From assembly GCA_011055585.1 (NCBI GenBank), contig DRGT01000108.1:1-29943 (forward strand): 29,943 nt of DNA, given 5' to 3'. Each line of letters begins with the position of its first letter. Position 1 is the stretch's first letter. The notes beneath the pieces are model-generated. The model was not told where the DNA came from. It did no database searches and was given only the letters and a program-made list of their open reading frames with translations. Positions 7,524 through 13,835 of this stretch are shown here, in pieces. Both the position numbers and the translations under genes were made by a program. This DNA comes from Candidatus Nitrosopumilus sp. GTDB lineage: Archaea; Thermoproteota; Nitrososphaeria; Nitrososphaerales; Nitrosopumilaceae.

Positions 7524-7590
7524 TCAATAAAAAAAAGAGTAATTGAATAAAATAATAATAATTATTTCTTAAAAAAATATTTAAAAAAAC
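7524..7590. other. AT-rich segment, candidate duplex-unwinding element
   Basis: About 67 bp almost free of G and C (A-runs, repeated AATAAT, TATTTAAA), bounded on each side by inverted ORB-like boxes. In archaeal origins such a segment between inverted ORBs is where unwinding begins. Confidence 0.6.
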
Positions 7591-7595
7591 AAAGA

Positions 7596-7616
7596 GTGGA
7601 AATCTAGGTGTGTGGG
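7596..7616 (+). repeat. ORB-like box 2, right flank of the AT-rich core
   Basis: GTGGAAATCTAGGTGTGTGG on the plus strand. It shares GTGGAAAT with the box at 7742-7762 and AGGTGTGTG with the box at 7503-7523. Confidence 0.65.
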
Positions 7617-7679
7617 TTTACAACAAGTTAACAACCAGTTAATTTTATGTTAAGGATTTTAATAAAAATACCAAATTAA

Positions 7680-7700
7680 CCCCCATATTTCCTATCCAGG
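7680..7700 (-). repeat. ORB-like box 3
   Basis: Minus strand: GGATAGGAAATATGGGGG, with five G at the end of the box followed by TTAA. It has the same orientation as the box 62 bp further right and is followed outward by the AGGCGTG motif. Confidence 0.7.
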
Positions 7701-7741
7701 CGTGAACTAACTTGTTAACAACGTTAATATCAAAATTCTAA

Positions 7742-7762
7742 CCCCCTTATTTCCACTCCAGG
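7742..7762 (-). repeat. ORB-like box 4 (best match)
   Basis: Minus strand: GAGTGGAAATAAGGGGG. This is close to the archaeal ORB core (CAGTGGAAACAAAGGGG type) including the G-string that Orc1/Cdc6 winged helices contact in solved structures. Confidence 0.75.
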
Positions 7763-7816
7763 CACGAATCCATCCTAATAATATAAGGTGGATTTTGATT
7801 AATTGTTAAAATCAAA

Positions 7817-7839
7817 AATAGGCCTAGGCGTGGGCTAGG
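7817..7839 (+). repeat. Fifth origin motif, GC-rich palindromic
   Basis: Contains the palindrome GCCTAGGC (7822-7829) and continues as GTGGGCTAGG. The AGGCGTG core matches the AGGYGTG sequence that abuts boxes 2 and 3. It has no GGAAA part, so it is a variant or half-site. Confidence 0.45.
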
Positions 7840-7921
7840 CACTTAATCTTAACATACCATTTAGTTAACATAACTCATAGGATCTGTTGAATTGTGAATA
7901 GAATATCCTCAAGGATCACTC

Positions 7922-8314
7922 ATGCCTAGAAAGAGGATACGAATAGATTTGGAGGATAATGAAGGAGCCAAATTTAATTTTAGTTTAGAAGGTAATGTGA
8001 CAAGAGAAAAGGTCCTCAAAATATTTGAATTATTGGACTTAATGAATATTGAAGAGCCACAAAAGGCTGCACAATTAGACTCTGTAGGGGGTAAAATCTG
8101 GAATATTATAGACAAGTACTTTCCAGTAGGAAAATTTACCTCTTCAGTATTATTAGAGAAATTTGAAGATGAGTATAACGAACCAATTAAACTAAGTGTA
8201 ATCTCTACCTATCTATCCCGATTTACTTCTAGGGGTAGGGTTGATCGTGCAAGAACTGGGCGGGAATGGACATATCAAACCATTAAACTAATTCAAAAAC
8301 AGCCCAATCACTAA
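7922..8314 (+). CDS. Uncharacterised origin-adjacent protein with winged-helix-like C-terminus
   Basis: A 130-residue soluble protein. Residues 1-45 are charged with two short strands (R-K-R-I-R-I-D-L, A-K-F-N-F-S-L) and a helix (R-E-K-V-L-K-I-F-E-L-L). The C-terminal part (about 60-125) looks like a winged helix: F-T-S-S-V-L-L-E-K-F, then S-V-I-S-T-Y-L-S-R-F as recognition helix, and a basic wing G-R-V-D-R-A-R-T-G-R-E-W-T-Y. I do not recognise a named family. It starts immediately beside the predicted origin and points away from cdc6, so a role at the origin or in local regulation is plausible but inferred. The region before the ATG holds the short palindrome ATCCT-CA-AGGAT at 7905-7916. Its stop codon overlaps that of the convergent AbrB-like gene. 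Confidence 0.8.
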   Translation: MPRKRIRIDLEDNEGAKFNFSLEGNVTREKVLKIFELLDLMNIEEPQKAAQLDSVGGKIWNIIDKYFPVGKFTSSVLLEKFEDEYNEPIKLSVISTYLSRFTSRGRVDRARTGREWTYQTIKLIQKQPNH

Positions 8315-8466
8315 GATATTGTTATTTTCTTTACCATAATATGGTCTCCTTCCAGGACCATTTTGACATAATCCCCCTTCTGCATTTCTAGGTATTTTCT
8401 AAACTGTTTAGGTATGGAGATTGTTCCTCCAGACGTAATCTTGACTAATTCTTCATTTGAGACCAT
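8311..8466 (-). CDS. AbrB/SpoVT-like DNA-binding protein, 51 residues
   Basis: ATG at 8466 and TAG at 8311-8313. The translation has the swapped-hairpin AbrB pattern: V-K-I-T-S-G-G-T-I-S-I-P-K-Q-F-R-K-Y-L at about residues 8-26, then G-D-Y-V-K-M-V-L-E-G-D-H-I-M-V-K at about 31-46. The T-x-x-G-x-I-x-I-P-K-x-x-R core is diagnostic of MazE/AbrB/SpoVT folds. No toxin gene accompanies it, so antitoxin use is unlikely, and a small transcription factor is more probable. Very AT-rich DNA upstream (8481-8499, TATATATATT) provides a TATA element about 26 bp away. Its stop overlaps the TAA of the convergent 7922 gene (CTAA at 8311-8314). Confidence 0.85.
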   Translation of the reverse strand: MVSNEELVKITSGGTISIPKQFRKYLEMQKGDYVKMVLEGDHIMVKKITIS

Positions 8467-8547
8467 AATTTTAAATATATAATTATAATATATATATTTT
8501 CATTATATCTAGGATTATTAAATTAATATAAAACGATGAAAAACTAC

Positions 8548-9123
8548 CTAGGCCGTAACTTCTGGTAGGTTTTTCTTAGCTCCAAGTCTTGCCAGACCCT
8601 TGTCGGTAATAGAATATGAATAAGGTTTGGTCTTGGTGTTTCTTTCCACAACACCTTCTTTGTATAATTTATTCATCAACCTTGCAGTATGCTCTCTAGA
8701 TCTTTGTGATGCGATTTGAATATCACGTGATGTCATTGGTCTTTCTGTGATTAATCCCAGCACATAATCAACTGTGTTGTGATAATCGATTTGAGGTGTT
8801 CTACGAGCCTGAGATCTAGGTCTGCTGCGTGTCTGAACCGGAATTTCATCCTGGGGAGAAGAGGTAGGGACCTCTGGTCTATATTCTTGCAAACCTATTA
8901 TTTTTGGGCTTTCTTTACTAATATCTAAAGAATCTAACCGTATTTTCATATCAATTAACTGTTTTTCATAGAATTCAAGCCTCTCTGAGCCAAAAAATTC
9001 AGGACTTGCTTTTCGATTTATGAGTTGTTTGATTTTGTAGATAATATACAAGGCAAACAAACCACCCAAAAAAGCAACAACAATTCCTAATATCACTTCA
9101 GGATCTGGAATTTCAATTAACAT
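8548..9123 (-). CDS. Membrane-tethered winged-helix (MarR-like) transcription regulator
   Basis: From the ATG at 9123 there are 191 residues. A single membrane helix sits at about residues 8-30 (V-I-L-G-I-V-V-A-F-L-G-G-L-F-A-L-Y). A helical stretch with coiled-coil character follows (about 45-70), then a Pro/Ser/Arg-rich linker (about 80-112) and a C-terminal winged helix (about 115-180): Y-V-L-G-L-I, M-T-S-R-D-I-Q-I, H-T-A-R-L-M-N-K-L-Y-K-E-G-V-V-E-R and Y-S-Y-S-I-T-D-K-G. The basic linker and domain should face the cytoplasm. Signal and targets are unknown. The promoter carries repeated GTGAT/ATCAC pentamers around its TATA box, suggesting tight control and perhaps autoregulation. A GTG at 9126 is an alternative start. 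Confidence 0.85.
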   Translation of the reverse strand: MLIEIPDPEVILGIVVAFLGGLFALYIIYKIKQLINRKASPEFFGSERLEFYEKQLIDMKIRLDSLDISKESPKIIGLQEYRPEVPTSSPQDEIPVQTRSRPRSQARRTPQIDYHNTVDYVLGLITERPMTSRDIQIASQRSREHTARLMNKLYKEGVVERNTKTKPYSYSITDKGLARLGAKKNLPEVTA

Positions 9124-9158
9124 CACAAATCACTTTCAAAAATGTGATATATCGTGAT
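9122..9158 (-). promoter_or_regulatory. TATA box embedded in GTGAT/ATCAC operator-like repeats
   Basis: GTGATATATCGTGAT at 9144-9158 places two GTGAT pentamers directly against an ATATAT TATA core that is 26 bp from the ATG at 9123. Two inverted copies, ATCAC at 9122-9126 and 9129-9133, cover the predicted transcription start and start codon. Further ATCAC copies lie at 9207-9211 and 9248-9252. A protein bound here would block TBP or the polymerase. Confidence 0.6.
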
Positions 9159-9248
9159 AGAACAACATATTTTCACATTTTACATTAACTAAAACATCAT
9201 GCTGTAATCACACCAAAAACATAATTTTTTTTAAAATCGTGAGTGAAA

Positions 9249-9611
9249 TCACAAACCGGCGGTTTGACGAATTGCCTTGTTTATCACATCCATGATTTGG
9301 TGTTCCCTTTCTGGGAAAACATCACTGTTCTGTATCACCGACACTTGTTCTGAAAGACGAGACATCACATCAATATCATCAGGCGAAAGAATTTCTAAAC
9401 CACGAAGAAGAACCATGGAATAATAGAAAGCGATAATTTTATTCCTAGATTGGCTAACTTGTCTGAAATAGGCTCCTTTTGAAATATTAAATTCAATCTC
9501 TAACAAATTTTTTCGATTTAAAATAATTTCAATTTGTCGCTCCGTAAACAGTGATTTTTTTATAATTTCTCTAATAATATTGCTAAAATTATAATCCTTA
9601 GCTTCCGCCAT
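9249..9611 (-). CDS. Conserved hypothetical protein with possible HTH
   Basis: A 120-residue, all-helical soluble protein. Residues 22-60 (F-T-E-R-Q-I-E-I-I-L-N-R, then S-K-G-A-Y-F-R-Q-V-S-Q-S-R-N-K-I) have the spacing of a helix-turn-helix like those of sigma-4 or LuxR-type domains, with the second helix basic. The remainder (about 60-120) is helical and includes L-S-P-D-D-I-D-V-M-S-R-L-S-E-Q-V. I do not recognise a named family. It lies upstream of and in the same direction as the membrane-tethered regulator, 125 bp apart, with operator-like pentamers between them. It is divergent from GGGP synthase. Confidence 0.7.
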   Translation of the reverse strand: MAEAKDYNFSNIIREIIKKSLFTERQIEIILNRKNLLEIEFNISKGAYFRQVSQSRNKIIAFYYSMVLLRGLEILSPDDIDVMSRLSEQVSVIQNSDVFPEREHQIMDVINKAIRQTAGL

Positions 9612-9664
9612 AGCTATACAAATCTGTATACCAAAGTCTCAATTAAACTTTAAAGAGTCAATTA

Positions 9665-10435
9665 TTGTCAATCGTGGATATGGCAGGCAAGGTAGAAACC
9701 AATCTCTTAAGCCAGCTGAAGAAAAAGAAGAACGCATTACTCTTCGTTCTTATTGATTCTGAAATCTCCAAGATGAATTCCTCTGTAAAACTTGCAAAAG
9801 AAGTAGAGAAGACTGGCGCATCAGCAATCTTGGTAGGTGGCTCTTCGGCAACAGACCAAATAGAAATGGCAGATTTGATTAAGCAGTTAAAAAAAGCAGT
9901 CAAGATTCCAAAAATTCTCTTTCCAGGAAACATTACAGGAGTAGTTCCTCAGGCTGACGCTATTCTATTTAGTTCCCTATTAAATTCAGAAAATCCTTAC
10001 TTTATTTCACAAGCGCAAGCTCTTGGTGCACCTACCGTTCTCAAATTTGGTTTAGAGGCTCTACCTACAGCATACTTGGTCATTGGAGAAGGAACATCAG
10101 CTTGGTTTGTAGGATCAGCAAGAGGAATCCCGTTTGACAAACCGAAGATTGCAGCTGCATATTCATTGGCGGCTCAGTTTTTGGGAATGAGATTTGTATA
10201 TCTTGAGGCAGGCTCTGGAGCATCTTCTAGTGTTAGACCTGAAATGGTACGCGCAGTTCGTAAAGTTTTCAAAGGATTCTTAATTGTTGGAGGAGGAATT
10301 CGGGAACCCAAAACTGCTAAAGATATTGTAAAAGCAGGAGCTGATGCTTTAGTGATTGGAACTTTATTAGAAAATAAAGGAAGCCTCAAAAAACTTACCG
10401 AAATAGCAAAAGCCATACGAACCGTAAAGAAATAG
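9665..10435 (+). CDS. Geranylgeranylglyceryl phosphate synthase
   Basis: Catalyses the first ether-bond formation of archaeal membrane lipids, joining geranylgeranyl diphosphate to sn-glycerol-1-phosphate. It is a TIM-barrel of the PcrB/GGGPS family. Motifs seen: F-V-L-I-D-S-E near residues 28-34, I-L-V-G-G-S-S-A-T (about 55-63), F-P-G-N, Y-L-E-A-G-S-G-A (about 179-186), V-G-G-G-I-R-E-P (about 208-215) and A-D-A-L-V-I-G-T, which bind phosphate and magnesium. Start choice is uncertain among TTG 9665, GTG 9674 and ATG 9680. The TTTAAAG near 9650 would place transcription start close to GTG/ATG, which favours one of the shorter forms. It is followed after 7 bp by the PolD large-subunit gene, so the two are probably one operon. 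Confidence 0.95.
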   Translation: MSIVDMAGKVETNLLSQLKKKKNALLFVLIDSEISKMNSSVKLAKEVEKTGASAILVGGSSATDQIEMADLIKQLKKAVKIPKILFPGNITGVVPQADAILFSSLLNSENPYFISQAQALGAPTVLKFGLEALPTAYLVIGEGTSAWFVGSARGIPFDKPKIAAAYSLAAQFLGMRFVYLEAGSGASSSVRPEMVRAVRKVFKGFLIVGGGIREPKTAKDIVKAGADALVIGTLLENKGSLKKLTEIAKAIRTVKK

Positions 10436-10442
10436 GAACAAC

Positions 10443-13400
10443 ATGTCAGAAAACGACGCTATAAACCGTATTCAAGGCGTCTTAATGCCTGATTATTACT
10501 TTGATTATTACACCAAAATTTCTAAGGAAGTTTTTGAAATTTTTGAAGCTGCAGCAAAGGCAAAATCTACTCTAGTTGATTCATCTGGAAACATTGAACC
10601 AAAAATTGCATTTGATCTTGCTGATCGTGTTGCAAAAATGCATGATATTGACATTGCAGATAATTTAAGAGAATTACTAAAAACAAATGGGAAAGAAATA
10701 TCCGCACTTATTCTCTCAAAAGAAATTGCCCTAGGAAAATTTTTGCCTTCTAATGCAACTCTTGAAGAACGACTTGATTTAGCTGTTCGGGTAGGATTAG
10801 CAATAGTTACTGAGGGCGTAACTATCGCACCTTTGCAAGGAATTAGTGAAATAAAAATCAAGAAAAACAAAGATGGTACAGAATATCTCTCTGTATCAAT
10901 CGCTGGTCCAATGAGATCAGCGGGTGGAACTGAATCTGCGGTAACAATTTTAATTGCAGATCATGTCCGAAAAGCGGTAGGTCTTTCCCGATATCAAGCA
11001 AATTCATTTGATGATGAAACTGGAAGATTTGTCGAAGAGCTAAGAGTGTACGAAAGAGAAGCTAAAGGAAGCTTTCAATTTCATGTACTTGATGATGACG
11101 TAACTACGGTAATTTCCAATTTGCCAGTAGAGCTTAACGGCGTTGAAACTGATCCTTTTCAAGTCGTAAACCACAGAAACATGACTCGGATTAGTACAGA
11201 CAGAGTCAGAGGTGGGGCTTTACGAGTTTTGAATGATGGTCTTATTGGAAGAGCAAAGAAACTCCAAAAACGAGTTGAGCTTTACAATCTTGACGGATGG
11301 GAATGGTTAGATGATCTTAGAGGAGCAATTCAAAAAGGCAACAAAGAAGACGCAGCAACAAAAAGAATGACCGAAGTCATCACAGGAAGATCAGTTTTAT
11401 CAATGCCAAACAAAGTTGGAGGTTTTAGATTACGTTACGGAAGGGCTTGTAATACTGGGTTTGCATGTGTTGGTATTCATCCCGCTGTTGCAGAAATTTT
11501 AGATCATACAGTAACTGTTGGAACTCAAGTTAAACTTGACATACCTGGTAAGGGTGCCACTGTTTCATTTGTTGACTCTATTGAAACCCCAATTGTTAGA
11601 TTAGAAAATGGAAACGTAGTAAAAATTCAAAACACAAAACATGGAATTGAGTTAAAAAACAAAATTAAAAAAATTCTCCATCTAGGCGACATTCTAATTT
11701 CATTTGGTGATTTTGTAGAAAACAATGCTCAACTTGTACCAACGGGTTACGTAGAAGAAATATGGAAAGAAGAACTACGAGAAAAACTTTCAAAATATGA
11801 ACCTCATGATTCAAAAAACCAATTTGAAAAATTTCTTAACAACAATCCTTCATTTGACGAAGCTTTACAAATTTCTCTTGCTTTTGAAATACCTCTTCAT
11901 CCAAAATATCTTTATTATTGGGATCTCATTTCTGTTTCTGAATTAAAAGAAATCTTACAACCTCTTTCAATTAATGACGACTCTATAATTTTTCAAAAAA
12001 ACTCAAAACCAATTTTAGAAAAAATTGGAGTACCACACCAAGTTTCAAATGACTCTATAGTTTTACTAGGTGATGAGGCAAAAATTTTCTTTAACTTACT
12101 TTTTAGAAAACCAATAAAAATTAATGAATCACTTTCAGTCACAAAAATAATTTCTAACACTTCTGGAATTAAAATTAGAAACAAATTCTCAACTTCAGTT
12201 GGAGTAAGAATTGGAAGGCCTGAAAAAGCTGCACCTAGATTAATGAAACCTCCTGTTCACACATTATTTCCAATAGGAAATAAAGGTGGTCCAACCCGTG
12301 ATTTACTCAAAGCTTCAAAAACTGAAAACTTTTACACAAACATTAACAACAGACTATGTAAGAAATGTAACAAAATTTCTATCGGAATTATCTGTTCCAA
12401 CTGTGGAAATAAAACAACAATCGAATACATCTGTCGTGTTTGTAGAGCAAAATTAGACACTTCCTTTTGTAAAAAATGTAAAAAAGACGCTGTTGCTAAT
12501 TCTTTCCAATTATTTCCATTAAAAGAGAAATTATTTCTTGCACAAGAAAAAATTGGCATTCGTGCTCATGAACCATTCAAGGGAGTTAAAGAACTCATTA
12601 ATCAAGACAGAATTGCCGAACCACTTGAAAAAGGATTAATCAGACAAAGTCAACACCTAACGGTTTTCAAAGATGGAACAGTAAGGTTTGATGCAACAAA
12701 CTCTTCACTTACTCACTTCAAGCCATCTTGGATTGGAACATCAATTGAAAAACTAAGGGAACTTGGATACATTCAAGACCTTAACGGAAAACCACTTACT
12801 AACTCGGATCAAATGATTGAACTTCGAATGCAAGATGTCATTATTCCTTATGAAAGTGGGAGATATCTTGTTGATGTTTGCAAGTATGTAGATATTCTTT
12901 TGGGAAAGTTTTATGGGAAAAAACCATTCTACAAAGTAAAAAACATCGATGAACTTGTTGGTCATTTGATAATTGGTCTTGCCCCACATACTTCGGTTGG
13001 GATAGTTGGAAGAATAATTGGTTTTACAGAAACACACGTATGTTTTGGTACTCCAATCTGGCATTCTGCAAAAAGAAGAGATGCCGACGGTGATGCAGAT
13101 TCAATAATGCTATTAATGGATAGTTTGTTAAATTTTTCAAGACAATTTCTTTCTGACAAAATTGGTGGGCTAATGGATGCTCCACTTTTGATACAACCCA
13201 TTGTGCTTCCACATGAATCACAACCTCAAGCCCACAATTTTGAAGTAACAAAATTCTTTCCACTTGCATTTTTTGATTCAACCATTCAAAGTCAAAAAGC
13301 TACTGAAGTAACTTCGGTCCAGACAATAAAATCTCGACTTGAAACTAGGGAAGAATTTTATGGATATTATTATACACATCAAACATCAACTCTTACTACA

Positions 13401-13832
13401 TCAAAATCTAGGAGTGCTTACTCTACACTTGGTTCAATATTAGACAAACTTGATCTACAAATTCGTAATGCTGAGCTTATCAATGCAGTTGATACAAATA
13501 AAGTTGTATCATATGTAGTAACAACTCATCTTGTTCCAGATATAATGGGAAACTTGAGAGCTTATGGGAGACAAAATTTTCGATGTACTGCGTGTGGAAA
13601 AACTTACAGAAGGCTACCCTTGTTACAACACTGTGCCTGTGGAAATAATTTGATTCAAACAATTACTAGAGCCTCTGTTGAGAAATATCTTAAACTCGCA
13701 AAACGTTTAGTAGAAAAATACGAAGTTGGTACATATCTTAAAGGTAGAATTCACAATTTAGCTGATGAAATAGATCTAGTATTTGGAAAAAGCAAAGGAG
13801 ATCAGCTACTTTTAACAGATTATACTAGTTAG
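10443..13832 (+). CDS. polC: DNA polymerase D large subunit DP2 (catalytic)
   Basis: Polymerase subunit of PolD, with a two-barrel RNA-polymerase-like core. At 1129 residues it is close to the family length, with no intein. Catalytic aspartates lie in H-S-A-K-R-R-D-A-D-G-D-A-D-S, residues 880-886 covering D-A-D-G-D-A-D. A zinc-binding region at about 639-681 contains four C-x-x-C pairs (C-K-K-C, C-S-N-C, C-R-V-C, C-K-K-C). A second cysteine cluster at about 1048-1067 (C-T-A-C ... C-A-C-G) is close to the C-terminus. The N-terminal part has the conserved A-G-P-M-R-S-A-G-G-T-E-S. It begins 7 bp after GGGP synthase and ends 3 bp from the convergent glyA stop. Confidence 0.98.
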   Translation: MSENDAINRIQGVLMPDYYFDYYTKISKEVFEIFEAAAKAKSTLVDSSGNIEPKIAFDLADRVAKMHDIDIADNLRELLKTNGKEISALILSKEIALGKFLPSNATLEERLDLAVRVGLAIVTEGVTIAPLQGISEIKIKKNKDGTEYLSVSIAGPMRSAGGTESAVTILIADHVRKAVGLSRYQANSFDDETGRFVEELRVYEREAKGSFQFHVLDDDVTTVISNLPVELNGVETDPFQVVNHRNMTRISTDRVRGGALRVLNDGLIGRAKKLQKRVELYNLDGWEWLDDLRGAIQKGNKEDAATKRMTEVITGRSVLSMPNKVGGFRLRYGRACNTGFACVGIHPAVAEILDHTVTVGTQVKLDIPGKGATVSFVDSIETPIVRLENGNVVKIQNTKHGIELKNKIKKILHLGDILISFGDFVENNAQLVPTGYVEEIWKEELREKLSKYEPHDSKNQFEKFLNNNPSFDEALQISLAFEIPLHPKYLYYWDLISVSELKEILQPLSINDDSIIFQKNSKPILEKIGVPHQVSNDSIVLLGDEAKIFFNLLFRKPIKINESLSVTKIISNTSGIKIRNKFSTSVGVRIGRPEKAAPRLMKPPVHTLFPIGNKGGPTRDLLKASKTENFYTNINNRLCKKCNKISIGIICSNCGNKTTIEYICRVCRAKLDTSFCKKCKKDAVANSFQLFPLKEKLFLAQEKIGIRAHEPFKGVKELINQDRIAEPLEKGLIRQSQHLTVFKDGTVRFDATNSSLTHFKPSWIGTSIEKLRELGYIQDLNGKPLTNSDQMIELRMQDVIIPYESGRYLVDVCKYVDILLGKFYGKKPFYKVKNIDELVGHLIIGLAPHTSVGIVGRIIGFTETHVCFGTPIWHSAKRRDADGDADSIMLLMDSLLNFSRQFLSDKIGGLMDAPLLIQPIVLPHESQPQAHNFEVTKFFPLAFFDSTIQSQKATEVTSVQTIKSRLETREEFYGYYYTHQTSTLTTSKSRSAYSTLGSILDKLDLQIRNAELINAVDTNKVVSYVVTTHLVPDIMGNLRAYGRQNFRCTACGKTYRRLPLLQHCACGNNLIQTITRASVEKYLKLAKRLVEKYEVGTYLKGRIHNLADEIDLVFGKSKGDQLLLTDYTS

Positions 13833-13835
13833 GTT

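Larger units (their letters stand above)
7388..7921. other. Predicted chromosomal replication origin (oriC) region
   Basis: The largest gene-free stretch of the window, directly upstream of orc1/cdc6. It contains an AT-rich core (7524-7590) flanked by an inverted pair of related sequences, two further ORB-like boxes 62 bp apart in the same direction, and a fifth related motif at 7817-7839. GTTAAC occurs four times (7412, 7627, 7714, 7864). The best box reads GAGTGGAAATAAGGGGG on the minus strand, close to the archaeal ORB (dyad TTCCASTGGAAA followed by a run of G). Placing the origin next to the initiator gene agrees with the established archaeal pattern. Functional status is inferred. Confidence 0.82.

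Noticed and set aside
7388..7921. Origin repeats as a CRISPR array
   Set aside because: Units are few, diverged, in both orientations and unevenly spaced, and there are no cas genes.
8311..8466. AbrB-like protein as antitoxin of a toxin-antitoxin pair
   Set aside because: No PemK/MazF, VapC or other toxin frame lies next to it; the neighbours are a winged-helix-like gene and a membrane-tethered regulator.
10174..10416. Minus-strand frame inside GGGP synthase
   Set aside because: Antisense shadow of a conserved TIM-barrel gene with no recognisable domain.
12753..13281. Overlapping minus-strand frames inside the PolD large subunit
   Set aside because: They lie wholly inside a well-conserved coding sequence covering the catalytic aspartates; composition follows the sense frame.
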